Shown one piece after another: positions 8,998-17,062 of a stretch of 64,000 nt of DNA. Source of the DNA: Thalassospira lohafexi. Lineage in GTDB: Bacteria; Pseudomonadota; Alphaproteobacteria; Rhodospirillales; Thalassospiraceae. Position 1 is the first letter of the stretch. Each line of letters begins with the position of its first letter. The stretch spans positions 539,549 to 603,548 of the forward strand of contig NZ_NXGX01000003.1 of NCBI RefSeq assembly GCF_002844275.1, written 5' to 3'. Position numbers and translations under genes: made by a program. The notes below the pieces were generated by a model, which ran no database searches, was not told the DNA's origin, and worked only from the letters and a program-made list of their open reading frames with translations.

Positions 8998-10497
8998 GTG
9001 AGTTACACATCCATCCTGACCGAGCTTGGTCTGTCCGAGGCAGAGATTGCCAATGGCACGCTAAGCGTTCAGACCCCGGTTGACGGTTCGGAATTCGCAT
9101 CTGTTACCGAAACCACGCCGGCCGAAATGCGTGATGCCATTGGTAATGCCAAAAAGGCGTTTGGCGCATGGCGTCAGGTGCCCGGCCCGCGCCGTGGTGA
9201 GCTGGTGCGTATTCTGGGCGAAGAGCTGCGCGCAGCCAAAGAACCACTGGGGCGTCTGGTGTCGCTTGAATGTGGCAAGATTTATCAGGAAGGTCTTGGC
9301 GAAGTTCAGGAAATGATTGATATCTGCGATTTCGCAGTTGGTCTGTCGCGTCAGCTTTATGGTTTGACGATTGCGTCCGAACGTCCGGGCCACAAAATGA
9401 TGGAAAACTGGCATCCGCTGGGTGTTGTTGGCCTGATCACCGCGTTTAACTTCCCGGTGGCACCATGGGCATGGAACACCGCCCTTGCGCTGGCGTGCGG
9501 CAATGCCGTGATCTGGAAACCGTCGGAAAAAACCCCGGTTACCGCCCTTGCCTGTCAGAAGATCCTTGAAAAAGCGATCGCGAAATTTGGCGATGCCCCG
9601 GCCGACCTGCATCAGGTGGTTGTTGGCGACCGTGAAATCGGTGAAATCATGACCGACAGCCGGGATGTTTCGCTGATTTCGGCAACCGGTTCGACCCGTA
9701 TGGGCCGCGAAGTTGCCCCGCGTGTGGCCCAGCGTTTTGGCCGCACCATCCTTGAGCTTGGTGGCAATAACGCCATGATCGTCACCCCGTCAGCCGATAT
9801 CGATATGTCGGTGCGTGCGGTGGTGTTCTCGGCTGTTGGTACCTGTGGTCAGCGCTGCACGTCCCTGCGTCGCCTGATTGTCCATAAGGATGTCAAGGAC
9901 GAGCTGTTGCCGAAAATCATCGCGGCTTACAAATCGGTTTCCATTGGTGATCCGCTTGAAGACGGTGTGCTGGTGGGGCCGCTGATTGACGAAGACGCCT
10001 ACACCAACATGCAGGCCGCCCTTGCCAACGCCAAAAAAGATGGTGGCACCGTCCATGGCGGCGAACGCACACTGGAGTCCAAATATCCGAATGCGTTCTA
10101 TGTCACCCCGTCGGTGGTTGAAATGCCCGGTCAGACGGACACGGTGAAGCATGAAACCTTTGCGCCGATCCTCTATGTCATGACCTATGAGACGCTTGAA
10201 GAAGCCATCGCGCTTCAGAATGACGTGCCGCAGGGCTTGTCGAGCTGCATCTTCTCGACCGATCTGCGCGAAACCGAATTGTTCCTGTCAGCCGTCGGGT
10301 CTGATTGCGGGATTGCCAACGTCAATATCGGCCCTTCGGGTGCGGAAATCGGCGGTGCGTTCGGCGGTGAGAAAGAAACCGGTGGTGGACGTGAGTCCGG
10401 TTCGGACGCATGGAAAGGCTACATGCGCCGTGCGACCAACACGATCAACTATTCCCGTGAGTTGCCGCTCGCACAGGGTATTAAATTCGATATCTGA
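8998..10497 (+). CDS. amaB: ALDH7-type L-2-aminoadipate-semialdehyde dehydrogenase
   Basis: A 499-residue NAD(P)-dependent aldehyde dehydrogenase of the ALDH7 (antiquitin/AmaB/Pcd) class. The catalytic Cys is at residue 287 in GQRCTSLRR and the general-base Glu at 253 in LELGGNN. The stretch MMENWHPLGVVGLITAFNFP and the C-terminal GGAFGGEKETGGGRESG are characteristic of ALDH7. The expected reaction is oxidation of L-2-aminoadipate 6-semialdehyde to 2-aminoadipate in lysine or pipecolate degradation. It starts with GTG, preceded by AAGGGAG, 48 bases after the aminotransferase. It is the last gene of the unit, and a strong terminator follows. Later steps would need 2-oxoadipate breakdown, and hglS lies at 25.5 kb. 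Confidence 0.88.
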   Translation: MSYTSILTELGLSEAEIANGTLSVQTPVDGSEFASVTETTPAEMRDAIGNAKKAFGAWRQVPGPRRGELVRILGEELRAAKEPLGRLVSLECGKIYQEGLGEVQEMIDICDFAVGLSRQLYGLTIASERPGHKMMENWHPLGVVGLITAFNFPVAPWAWNTALALACGNAVIWKPSEKTPVTALACQKILEKAIAKFGDAPADLHQVVVGDREIGEIMTDSRDVSLISATGSTRMGREVAPRVAQRFGRTILELGGNNAMIVTPSADIDMSVRAVVFSAVGTCGQRCTSLRRLIVHKDVKDELLPKIIAAYKSVSIGDPLEDGVLVGPLIDEDAYTNMQAALANAKKDGGTVHGGERTLESKYPNAFYVTPSVVEMPGQTDTVKHETFAPILYVMTYETLEEAIALQNDVPQGLSSCIFSTDLRETELFLSAVGSDCGIANVNIGPSGAEIGGAFGGEKETGGGRESGSDAWKGYMRRATNTINYSRELPLAQGIKFDI

Positions 10498-10524
10498 TCG
10501 CGTGTCTGATCAGGTTTGATTACA

Positions 10525-10560
10525 GAAAACACCGCCGGGAAACTGGCGGTGTTTTTGTTT
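10525..10560 (+). terminator. Rho-independent terminator after the lysine-catabolic operon
   Basis: Arms AACACCGCC and GGCGGTGTT are separated by an eight-base loop, followed by TTTGTTT. It lies 27 bases after the ALDH7 stop codon, in the right orientation to end that transcript. Confidence 0.85.
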
Positions 10561-10613
10561 GGGCGGAAGCGCGATAGAATACGATATGTGACATCGCAAA
10601 CAGAGGCCCAACC

Positions 10614-10778
10614 ATGAGCAAGGATTCAAGGACGGTAGATGAAGATTATCAGGAATGGCAAGTAAAGCTGATCGCTGAACGCTTACAAAGCATTGAGGAA
10701 GGCACTACGTCGATGGTGTCGCATGACGATGTTGTGGCGATGTTTGAGAAACGGTTTGCTGACAAGCAAACCCGATGA
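10614..10778 (+). CDS. Small antitoxin-like protein, orphan (54 aa)
   Basis: This short ORF runs from ATG at 10614 to TGA at 10776-10778 and encodes 54 residues, beginning MSKDSRTVDEDYQEWQ. The pattern of an amphipathic helix (VKLIAERLQSIEEG), then a Ser/Gly turn and VSHDDVVAMFEKRF, resembles the C-terminal half of RelB/ParD-like antitoxins, in which an S-H-E/D-E/D-V motif precedes the last helix. GAGG lies about ten bases upstream of the ATG. No toxin ORF (ParE/RelE) follows: the next element is a terminator hairpin and then sodB on the other strand. If real, it is a solitary antitoxin or a remnant of a pair. Assignment is by pattern only. Confidence 0.5.
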   Translation: MSKDSRTVDEDYQEWQVKLIAERLQSIEEGTTSMVSHDDVVAMFEKRFADKQTR

Positions 10779-10792
10779 ATTCCGAACACGAA

Positions 10793-10824
10793 AAAAGCGG
10801 CCCCCGAAGGAGCCGCTTTCTTTA
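10793..10824. terminator. Bidirectional terminator between the 54-aa ORF and sodB
   Basis: Arms AAAGCGGC and GCCGCTTT flank a ten-base loop, with an A-run on the left and CTTT on the right. It can end the small plus-strand gene and, read on the other strand, the sodB transcript (T-run after the stem). Confidence 0.8.
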
Positions 10825-10850
10825 ATTCTGTCTCAAAGCGTAAGGCTTGA

Positions 10851-11456
10851 TTAGCCAGCTTTGGAGAAACGTTCTGCGACATATTCCCAGTTTACCAGGC
10901 TGTCGAGGAACGCTTTGACGTAGTCAGGGCGCGCGTTGCGGTAATCGATGTAATAGGAGTGTTCCCAAACATCACACCCGAGCAGCGGGGTCTGACCGTG
11001 GACCAGCGGGTTTTCCGCATTCGGGGTTTTGGTCACAACCAGTTTGCCCGATTTGTCCATTGCAAGCCAGCACCAGCCCGAACCGAACTGGGTGACACCG
11101 GCCTGTACGAAGGCTTCTTTGAAGGCATCGACAGAGCCGAAATCTTCGACGATTTTCTTTTCCAGTTCACCCGGAAGGTTGCCGCCGCCATTTTTCTTCA
11201 TCATCTTCCAGAACTCGATATGGTTCCAGTGCTGGGCAGCGTTGTTGAAAAGACCGGCTTTGGCCGCGTCACCATAGGAAGCAACAACGACTTCTTCGAG
11301 CGACTTGCCTTCAAGGCCCGACCCTTCGAGCAGCTTATTGCCATTCACAACATAGGCGTTGTGATGTTTGTCATGGTGAAACTCAAGGGTTTCAGCCGAC
11401 ATGACTGGTGCAAGCGCGTCGTGTGCATACGGAAGTGCTGGGAGTTCAAATGCCAT
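10851..11456 (-). CDS. sodB: Iron superoxide dismutase
   Basis: A 201-residue Fe/Mn-type superoxide dismutase, full length for the family. The metal ligands are His27, His79 (in NNAAQHWNH), Asp162 and His166 (in DVWEHSYY). Gln75 in the AAQxWNH motif is the position that marks the iron form; Mn enzymes usually carry their Gln elsewhere. It converts superoxide to O2 and peroxide in the cytoplasm. GAGGAA lies eight bases upstream of the ATG. It is a single-gene unit ending at a bidirectional hairpin. Iron versus cambialistic use is inferred from that one residue. Confidence 0.95.
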   Translation of the reverse strand: MAFELPALPYAHDALAPVMSAETLEFHHDKHHNAYVVNGNKLLEGSGLEGKSLEEVVVASYGDAAKAGLFNNAAQHWNHIEFWKMMKKNGGGNLPGELEKKIVEDFGSVDAFKEAFVQAGVTQFGSGWCWLAMDKSGKLVVTKTPNAENPLVHGQTPLLGCDVWEHSYYIDYRNARPDYVKAFLDSLVNWEYVAERFSKAG

Positions 11457-11794
11457 GATACAGTTCCTCGACTTTCATTATTGGTCTGTGCGGTAACGCA
11501 ACATATCCCTTTTTGCGCGCTGGATGAAAGTTAAATTCCCGTGCAACCTGTTGTAAACCTTTGTTGCGGGCTTTCATCATCGCGGCAAAGAAGATGTCTG
11601 TCGCCTTTATCTAGGACAACAGCGCTTTAATGCAATGTCGCGTGTGGCAACGGGCGATTGTCCAACCCTGTATGATGAACTTGTCAGATGGAAAAACGTT
11701 CCCAAAAGATCGCAAATTTTCCATCCGGCATCGGGGATGGGGACGGGGACAGGGACGGGGAAGGGGACGATACCGCCGTTGTGTTGATCGGGAG
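11457..11794. other. 338-bp non-coding gap with sodB upstream region, an inverted repeat and a G-rich tract
   Basis: The right part of the gap (11687-11766) holds a perfect 9-bp inverted repeat (GATGGAAAA at 11687-11695, TTTTCCATC at 11717-11725) and then a run of G blocks. The left part is the sodB leader and presumably its promoter, but I could not assign convincing -35/-10 hexamers. No ORF with a ribosome site or recognisable product is present. Confidence 0.6.
11733..11766 (+). repeat. GGGGAC-like tandem repeat, potential G-quadruplex
   Basis: Six G runs (4, 4, 4, 3, 4 and 4 bases) are separated by AT, AC, ACA, AC and AA. The unit approximates a GGGGAC hexamer repeated six times. Four runs of at least three G with loops of 2-3 bases satisfy the usual quadruplex rule. 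It lies 29 bases beyond the stop codon of the convergently placed small secreted protein gene (which is on the minus strand) and about 280 bases upstream of sodB. Confidence 0.75.
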
Positions 11795-12100
11795 TTATTC
11801 CTTATACAAGGCGACCATTTGCTGGATGTCGGTGCCATTGCGGATCATGACATCGTATTCGCCCTTTGACAGCGATGAGATATCAAGCTGGCAGGGGAAG
11901 CTTTTGCAATTTCGATTAAAGGCAATCGTGCCATCCTGATGGCTTAGAATCACCTGACCCTCGGGTATTTCCGAATAGACAGTCACACTGTCGGTGGTCG
12001 GTTTCGGGGCGATCTTGATTGCAGCCAAGGCGGCCGTCGTGCCCATGAAGATAGAGGCCAGGGCAATGGCAACCGGTTTGCTACGCAAAGATTTCAACAT
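11795..12100 (-). CDS. Small exported protein of unknown function (101 aa)
   Basis: The start at 12100 is chosen because GAGGGATATC precedes the ATG. It yields MLKSLRSK, then a hydrophobic stretch ending in ALA, a good signal peptide cleaved near residue 26. The mature part is about 75 residues. It contains two cysteines in CKSFPC that could form a disulfide, and a predicted beta-rich segment (VTVYSEIPEGQVILSHQDGT). A longer reading frame upstream to 12253 has no ribosome site and is unlikely. I do not recognise the family. It appears to be monocistronic, downstream of thiE on the same strand but separated by a terminator. Confidence 0.6.
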   Translation of the reverse strand: MLKSLRSKPVAIALASIFMGTTAALAAIKIAPKPTTDSVTVYSEIPEGQVILSHQDGTIAFNRNCKSFPCQLDISSLSKGEYDVMIRNGTDIQQMVALYKE

Positions 12101-12227
12101 GATATCCCTCGCGCGTTTGTGCATTTTCCATGCCCCAAAGATGCCCCCCGAAGCAGAAGAATTCGCGGCGCAATTGAGGCATTTCCGTGCCGGTTCGTGC
12201 TTTGAGCGATGGGCAGCCATGCATGGG

Positions 12228-12270
12228 CCCAAAAATTCAATGCCCGCAACCATTTACGGAAACGGGCATT
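12228..12270 (-). terminator. Terminator of thiM-thiE
   Basis: A perfect 8-bp stem, AATGCCCG (12239-12246) and CGGGCATT (12263-12270), has a 16-base loop. Read on the minus strand it is followed by GAATTTTT. It lies about 50 bases beyond the thiE stop. Confidence 0.65.
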
Positions 12271-12320
12271 GGGCAGAATAATGCAAATATCTCTGGTTCA
12301 CATGGCACATTCGCCAGATT

Positions 12321-12968
12321 TCAAGGGGCAAATGCCGACTTTGTGGCCATAATTTCGGTTGCGATTTTATGTGCCGCGGCCTCGGGATCCGGGTGCCCGC
12401 AAATCGCCGAGACCACGGCAAGCCCGTTGGCACCTGCGGCAAAAACCCGATCGACATGGTCCTGTTTAAGTCCACCAATGGCAACGGATGGCCGTTTGGC
12501 AATCTTGATCAGGTGCGCCAAACCGTCAAAGCCGATGGCGGGTTTGTGATCGGGTTTGGTCGCGGTGGCAAAGATGGGGCCGACACCAACATAATCGACA
12601 ATCGAAGGGTCAACCTTGCGGGCGACTTCCTCATTTTCAATTGAAAGGCCGATGATCTTGTCACGGCCAAGGCGTTCGCGGGCGGTTTGTGCGGAGATGT
12701 CATCCTGACCAACATGAAGGCCATCGGCGCCAATCGCGATGGCCGCATCGATATCGTCATTCACAATCAACGGCACACCGCTGCCCGCCATGGCATCCAT
12801 CAATTCACGCCCGATCCGGATAAGGCCCTCGGTGCCGACTTTCTTGTCGCGCAACTGAACAATCGTTGCCCCACCGGCGATTGCGGCCATGGTGGTTTCA
12901 ACCATCGAATGGGTCCGGCACAGATCAGGGTCGAGAACCAGATACAGCGAAAGGTCAAAGGACGTCAT
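12321..12968 (-). CDS. thiE: Thiamine-phosphate synthase
   Basis: A 215-residue TIM-barrel enzyme that joins hydroxymethylpyrimidine diphosphate and thiazole phosphate to give thiamine phosphate. Family motifs are ATIVQLRDK, VPLIVNDDIDAAIAIGADGLHVGQDD, and the phosphate-binding GVGPIFATATK and SVAIGGL. It overlaps the upstream thiM by ATGA, so the pair is translationally coupled. Both are under the TPP riboswitch upstream of thiM. No thiC, thiD, thiG or thiO is in the window. Confidence 0.95.
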   Translation of the reverse strand: MTSFDLSLYLVLDPDLCRTHSMVETTMAAIAGGATIVQLRDKKVGTEGLIRIGRELMDAMAGSGVPLIVNDDIDAAIAIGADGLHVGQDDISAQTARERLGRDKIIGLSIENEEVARKVDPSIVDYVGVGPIFATATKPDHKPAIGFDGLAHLIKIAKRPSVAIGGLKQDHVDRVFAAGANGLAVVSAICGHPDPEAAAHKIATEIMATKSAFAP

Positions 12969-13774
12969 TGGGCAGTGATCCGGGCGTTGGCGTTAAAAGT
13001 TTTTGCATCAAGGGTATAGAGCCCGTCGACAAAGGCCGTCATGAACGATGCCGGGCCGTTTGCCGATTTGGCGGCAATTTCGCCCGCAACGGCAAAATTG
13101 GCAAGGGCGGCAACCGTTGCCTCAAACGCCTGATCCGGCGCGATGGCGACATAGGCGCCGGTAAGGGCGGTCAACGCACAGCCCATGGCGGTGATTTTCG
13201 GCATCAGGTCCGATCCACCGGCAATGCGCACAGACCGCGTGCCATCGGTGACGAAATCAACCTCGCCGGTGACAGCCACAATCGCCTTTTGCGCGGTGGC
13301 AAGGGTGCGTGCGGCATCCTCGGCCTGTTCGACCGGATCGCCACTGTCGACACCCTGACCGGCACTTTGTCCGCCGCCAAGGGCGATGATTTCCGATGCA
13401 TTGCCGCGAATGACGGTGGGGTTGAGTTTAAGAAGCTCGGTCGTCGTGCCCTGACGATATCCGGTTGCAAAATGTGCGACCGGATCAAGTACCCATGGTT
13501 TGCCTGCAGTGTTGGCCGATTTTGCCGCGGCAATCATGCCTTCGACCCAGTTGGGCGACAGGGTGCCGATATTGACGGTCAATGCGCCGGCGATGGTGGC
13601 AAATTCACCGGATTCTTCGGGCGTGTGGACCATGGCGGGGGAGGCGCCCGCCGCCAGCAAAACATTGGCGGCGTAGTTCATCGCAACATAATTGGTGATG
13701 CACTGGACCAGCGGATTGGTCGCACGCATGCGCTCATATAGATCGGTTGTGGTTTGGGAAAGGTCGGTCGTCAT
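12965..13774 (-). CDS. thiM: Hydroxyethylthiazole kinase
   Basis: A 269-residue ribokinase-like enzyme that phosphorylates 4-methyl-5-(2-hydroxyethyl)thiazole, a thiamine salvage step. Diagnostic stretches are NPLVQCITNYVAMNYAANVL near residue 20, GASPAMVHTPEE near 42, and the ATP/phosphate site region near residues 190-230 with the GCALTALTGAY catalytic Cys motif. It is the first gene of the thiM-thiE pair. GGAG sits seven bases before the ATG and is predicted to be paired in a hairpin (13782-13812), downstream of a TPP riboswitch. Confidence 0.95.
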   Translation of the reverse strand: MTTDLSQTTTDLYERMRATNPLVQCITNYVAMNYAANVLLAAGASPAMVHTPEESGEFATIAGALTVNIGTLSPNWVEGMIAAAKSANTAGKPWVLDPVAHFATGYRQGTTTELLKLNPTVIRGNASEIIALGGGQSAGQGVDSGDPVEQAEDAARTLATAQKAIVAVTGEVDFVTDGTRSVRIAGGSDLMPKITAMGCALTALTGAYVAIAPDQAFEATVAALANFAVAGEIAAKSANGPASFMTAFVDGLYTLDAKTFNANARITAQ

Positions 13775-13781
13775 ATCGAGG

Positions 13782-13812
13782 CTCCAATGCGTCTAGTGTC
13801 GCAGCGTTGGAG
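13782..13812 (-). promoter_or_regulatory. Hairpin that can sequester the thiM ribosome-binding site
   Basis: On the minus strand, CTCCAA (13812-13807) can pair with TTGGAG (13787-13782), which contains the thiM Shine-Dalgarno. A further GC pair can form inside. It suggests that the riboswitch works on translation. A second hairpin, GAACGTTG and CAACGTTC (13867-13839), shares bases with the 3' strand of riboswitch helix P1 and could be the alternative structure. Confidence 0.55.
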
Positions 13813-13861
13813 ACCCAGTTCGAAGTCGGAATGATGGAGAACGTTGTTTAAAATGTTGGCA

Positions 13862-13979
13862 ACGTTCGCACCGTCCCTACGCCAGTATGAACTGGATCAG
13901 GTTCAACGGGTCACTGCGCATGTGCTTTGATCGCACGGGGCAGTTTCTCAGCCTCCTGTCGAGGCTCCCCTTGGTGAAC
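13862..13979 (-). ncRNA. TPP riboswitch (THI element)
   Basis: Read on the minus strand, the conserved blocks appear in order: GGGGAGCC, CTGAGA, GACCCGTTGAACCTGAT, AGTTCATACTGGCGTAGGGA. The outer helix P1 is formed by GTTCACC at the 5' end and GGTGCGAAC at the 3' end. Between CTGAGA and GACCC is an extended P3 arm closed by ACTGC and GCAGT. Its position 88 bases before thiM explains its target. Confidence 0.93.
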
Positions 13980-14047
13980 CTGCAACATGGGTTTTTCCGT
14001 GCTTTGTGTCAATTCACCCTATGTATGGTGCGCGATATCCGAAGGCC

Positions 14048-14093
14048 TAAAAAAAGCGGCGGGATGGTGTTTGCCCTATCCCGCCGCCTTTTA
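14048..14093 (-). terminator. Terminator of tex, bidirectional shape
   Basis: A 10-bp stem, GCGGCGGGAT (14056-14065) with ATCCCGCCGC (14078-14087), is followed on the minus strand by a run of seven T. It lies about 45 bases past the tex stop codon and upstream of the TPP riboswitch. On the plus strand the stem is followed by CTTTTAT. Confidence 0.85.
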
Positions 14094-14132
14094 TATTCCG
14101 ATCAAAACGCGGGGTGCGCGTATGCGGATTGC

Positions 14133-16550
14133 CTATTTACGGCGTTCCATTGCGGCCTTCAGGGCTGCGGCCATTGCACCACCAGCGTCGCCAGATGACC
14201 CAGAAGATGACCCACCAGCAGAATTCCGCGCAGAATTCCCGCGCGCATTATGTCCGCCGCCAGCACCGCCAGCATTGCCGCGATTGTGGTTGGGGCGGGT
14301 GCCTGAAGGTGCCTGCCCGCCGCGCGGGGCGGTGGCTTGGCTGTCATTGCGGCGTTCGCGTGTGCCTTCGTAATCCGGTGCCGATTTCATCGACAGCCCG
14401 ATGCGTTTACGCGGGGCGTCCACTTCCATGACGGTGACAGAGACGATCTGACCGGCCTTGACCACCTGACGGGGGTCTTCGACGAATTTATCGGCCAGTT
14501 GGGAAATATGGACCAAGCCATCCTGATGCACGCCAATATCGACAAACGCCCCGAAATTGGTGACGTTGGTGACGGTTCCTTCAAGCTTCATGCCGGCTTT
14601 CAGGTCCTTGATTTCATTGACACCATCGGTGAATTTGGCGGTCTTGAATTCCGGGCGCGGGTCACGGCCGGGTTTATCAAGTTCGGCAATGATGTCGCGG
14701 ATGGTTGGCACACCGAATGTGTCGTCGGCGTAATCTTCGGCGCGCAGCGTTTTGATAAAGGCCGAATCGCCAATCAGATCGGCAAGCGATTTGGAGGCCT
14801 GCGCGCCGATCTTTTTGACCAGCGGATAGGCTTCCGGGTGAACGGCAGATGCGTCGAGCGGATTGGTGGCCCCGCGAATGCGCAAGAAGCCCGCACATTG
14901 TTCAAACGCCTTGGGACCAAGACGTTCGACCTTTTTAAGGTCAGTACGCGACTGGAACGCGCCGTTTGAATCGCGGTATCCGACGATATTGCGCGCCAGT
15001 GTTTCGCTTAAGCCCGCCACACGGGTCAAAAGCGGGATTGATGCGGTATTGAGGTCAACACCGACCCCGTTCACGCAATCCTCAACCACGGCATCGAGCG
15101 ATTTGGCCAGTTTGGTTTCCGATACGTCGTGCTGATACTGCCCAACCCCGATGGATTTTGGTTCGATCTTGACCAGTTCGGCCAATGGGTCCTGCAAACG
15201 GCGCGCGATTGAGGCGGCCCCGCGCAGGGATACATCCAGATCGGGGAATTCTTCGGCGGCAAATTGCGACGCGGAATAGATCGACGCACCCGACTCATTG
15301 ACAATCACCTTGGTCGCGGTCAGGGCCGGGAAGCGTTTAAGCATCTGACCGGCAAGGTCATCGGTTTCGCGCGAAAACGTGCCATTGCCAATCGCGATCA
15401 GCTCGATCTTATGACGCGCGGCAAGGGCGGCCATGGTGTTGATGGCACCATCCACATCATTGCGCGGCTGGAACGGATAAACGGTTGCGGTATCGACCAG
15501 TTTGCCCGTGGCATCCACCACGGCAACCTTGACCCCGGTGCGCACGCCCGGATCAAGACCCATGGTGGCCTTTTGCCCGGCAGGGGCGGCCAAAAGAAGG
15601 TCTTTGAGGTTGTTGGCAAAGACCTTGATCGCGTCTTCTTCAGCGCTGTCACGCAGCGACCCAAACAGATCAAGCTCAATCGACAGCGACAATTTGACCC
15701 GCCACGTCCAGCGCACGGTATCAACAAGCCATTTATCCGCGGCCCGTCCCTTATCGGCAATCCCGACATGGGCGGCGATCATGATTTCGGCCCGGCCTGC
15801 CTGACTGCGCGGGCGGGCTTCGTCCTCGGCCCCCAAGGTCAGTTTAAGTTGCAGGATGTCTTCGTTGCGCCCCCTGAACAGGGCAAGTGCGCGGTGCGAC
15901 GGGCAGGTTTTGACTTTTTCCGAATGTTCGAAATAGTCAGAGAATTTCGCCCCTTCGGCCTGTTTGCCCTCAATCACGCTGGCGGTGATTTCACCGTCAT
16001 TCCACAAAAGGTCACGCAGTTTGGCAACAAGGTCGGCATCCTCGGCAAAGCGTTCCATCAGGATTTGACGTGCGCCATCAAGGGCGGCCTTCGTGTCCTC
16101 GACGGCCTTGTCCGCATCGACATATTTTGCCGCCTCGATTTCCGGATCAAGGGTCGGGTTGCTAAACAAGCCATCGGCCAGCGGCTCCAGCCCGGCTTCG
16201 CGGGCGATCTGGGCCTTGGTGCGACGCTTTTTCTTATAGGGCAGGTACAAATCTTCAAGACGGGTCTTGGTGTCGGCCTCGTTAATGGCGGCTTCAAGTT
16301 CGGGGGTGAGTTTGTCCTGTTCGCGGATGCTTTCAAGCACGGAGGATCGGCGGCTTTCAAGTTCGGTCAGATACCTCAGGCGTTCTTCCAGCGTACGCAA
16401 TTGGGTGTCATCAAGCCCGCCGGTCTTTTCTTTGCGGTAGCGGGCGATAAACGGAACGGTCGAACCTTCATTGAGCATCTCGATGGTGGCAATGACCTGT
16501 TCGGGGCGAACCGAAAGTTCTTCGGCGATACGCTGAGGAATTGGACGCAT
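14133..16550 (-). CDS. tex: Tex-family RNA-binding transcription accessory protein
   Basis: An 805-residue Tex protein, close to the usual 770-790 plus a tail. Order: N-terminal HTH-like Tex region ([29 protein letters not shown]), the YqgF/RNase H-like domain near 325-450 ([17 protein letters not shown]), helix-hairpin-helix segments near 500-560 ([20 protein letters not shown]), and an S1 domain near 650-720 ([26 protein letters not shown]). The last 80 residues are rich in Gly, Asn, Ser, Arg and Ala and are probably disordered. Tex binds nucleic acid and influences transcription; its exact role is unclear. It is monocistronic, with a terminator downstream. Confidence 0.95.
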   Translation of the reverse strand: MRPIPQRIAEELSVRPEQVIATIEMLNEGSTVPFIARYRKEKTGGLDDTQLRTLEERLRYLTELESRRSSVLESIREQDKLTPELEAAINEADTKTRLEDLYLPYKKKRRTKAQIAREAGLEPLADGLFSNPTLDPEIEAAKYVDADKAVEDTKAALDGARQILMERFAEDADLVAKLRDLLWNDGEITASVIEGKQAEGAKFSDYFEHSEKVKTCPSHRALALFRGRNEDILQLKLTLGAEDEARPRSQAGRAEIMIAAHVGIADKGRAADKWLVDTVRWTWRVKLSLSIELDLFGSLRDSAEEDAIKVFANNLKDLLLAAPAGQKATMGLDPGVRTGVKVAVVDATGKLVDTATVYPFQPRNDVDGAINTMAALAARHKIELIAIGNGTFSRETDDLAGQMLKRFPALTATKVIVNESGASIYSASQFAAEEFPDLDVSLRGAASIARRLQDPLAELVKIEPKSIGVGQYQHDVSETKLAKSLDAVVEDCVNGVGVDLNTASIPLLTRVAGLSETLARNIVGYRDSNGAFQSRTDLKKVERLGPKAFEQCAGFLRIRGATNPLDASAVHPEAYPLVKKIGAQASKSLADLIGDSAFIKTLRAEDYADDTFGVPTIRDIIAELDKPGRDPRPEFKTAKFTDGVNEIKDLKAGMKLEGTVTNVTNFGAFVDIGVHQDGLVHISQLADKFVEDPRQVVKAGQIVSVTVMEVDAPRKRIGLSMKSAPDYEGTRERRNDSQATAPRGGQAPSGTRPNHNRGNAGGAGGGHNARGNSARNSAGGSSSGSSGDAGGAMAAALKAAMERRK

Positions 16551-16797
16551 GGTTTCTCCTTGTTTTGCTCGTATGCCTGAAATAGCGGCTTTGAGGGCAC
16601 ACGGAAAGAGTCAGTTTTCGCCAAATTTTTCCATCAGACCAGAATACGATTCCACGTTTGATTCCAAAGGATTGAAATCCCATGCATTTTGCGCGGTTCG
16701 GCTGCGCCATACGCAGGCTTGCCCAACGGTGGTCAGGACGCTATTTCTTGGGCAAATGTGAATTACAGGGTGCAGGCCCTAAAACAGGAGAAGCCGA

Positions 16798-17061
16798 ATG
16801 ACCGGAAAGTTTCGCGAGACCGTCATTCATCAGGTAGAGCCAAAAGAAAAGGCCGAACCGAAAACAAGTGAAGAAAAGAACGAAGAGATCGCGGGGGCCG
16901 ATATGGCACCGGCCTTGTCACAGGATGCGATCAACGCCCTTGCCGAAGCCAAGGCCGCAAAGGAAGCCGCCGCAAAACAGCGCGAAATCGGCGGCCCTAA
17001 AGGCCCGGAACCAACCCGGTTTGGCGATTGGGAAAGCAAGGGGCGGTGTATCGATTTCTAA
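16798..17061 (+). CDS. SDHAF4/DUF1674-type succinate dehydrogenase assembly factor
   Basis: An 87-residue protein with a charged, Lys/Glu/Ala-rich N-terminal half. The C-terminus is conserved, with GGPKGPEPTRFGDWESKG followed by RCIDF, the hallmark of DUF1674, the bacterial counterpart of the mitochondrial SDHAF4. SDHAF4 helps the flavinylated SdhA subunit to join SdhB. AGGAG lies seven bases before the ATG. No sdh genes are in the window. It converges with the winged-helix gene with a single base between stop codons. Family assignment is strong; function in this organism is by homology. Confidence 0.88.
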   Translation: MTGKFRETVIHQVEPKEKAEPKTSEEKNEEIAGADMAPALSQDAINALAEAKAAKEAAAKQREIGGPKGPEPTRFGDWESKGRCIDF

Positions 17062-17062
17062 G

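Noticed and set aside
15264..16580. A 438-codon plus-strand ORF opposite tex.
   Set aside because: It lies wholly antisense to a well-conserved gene and has no domain of its own; it reflects codon bias of the high-GC tex gene.
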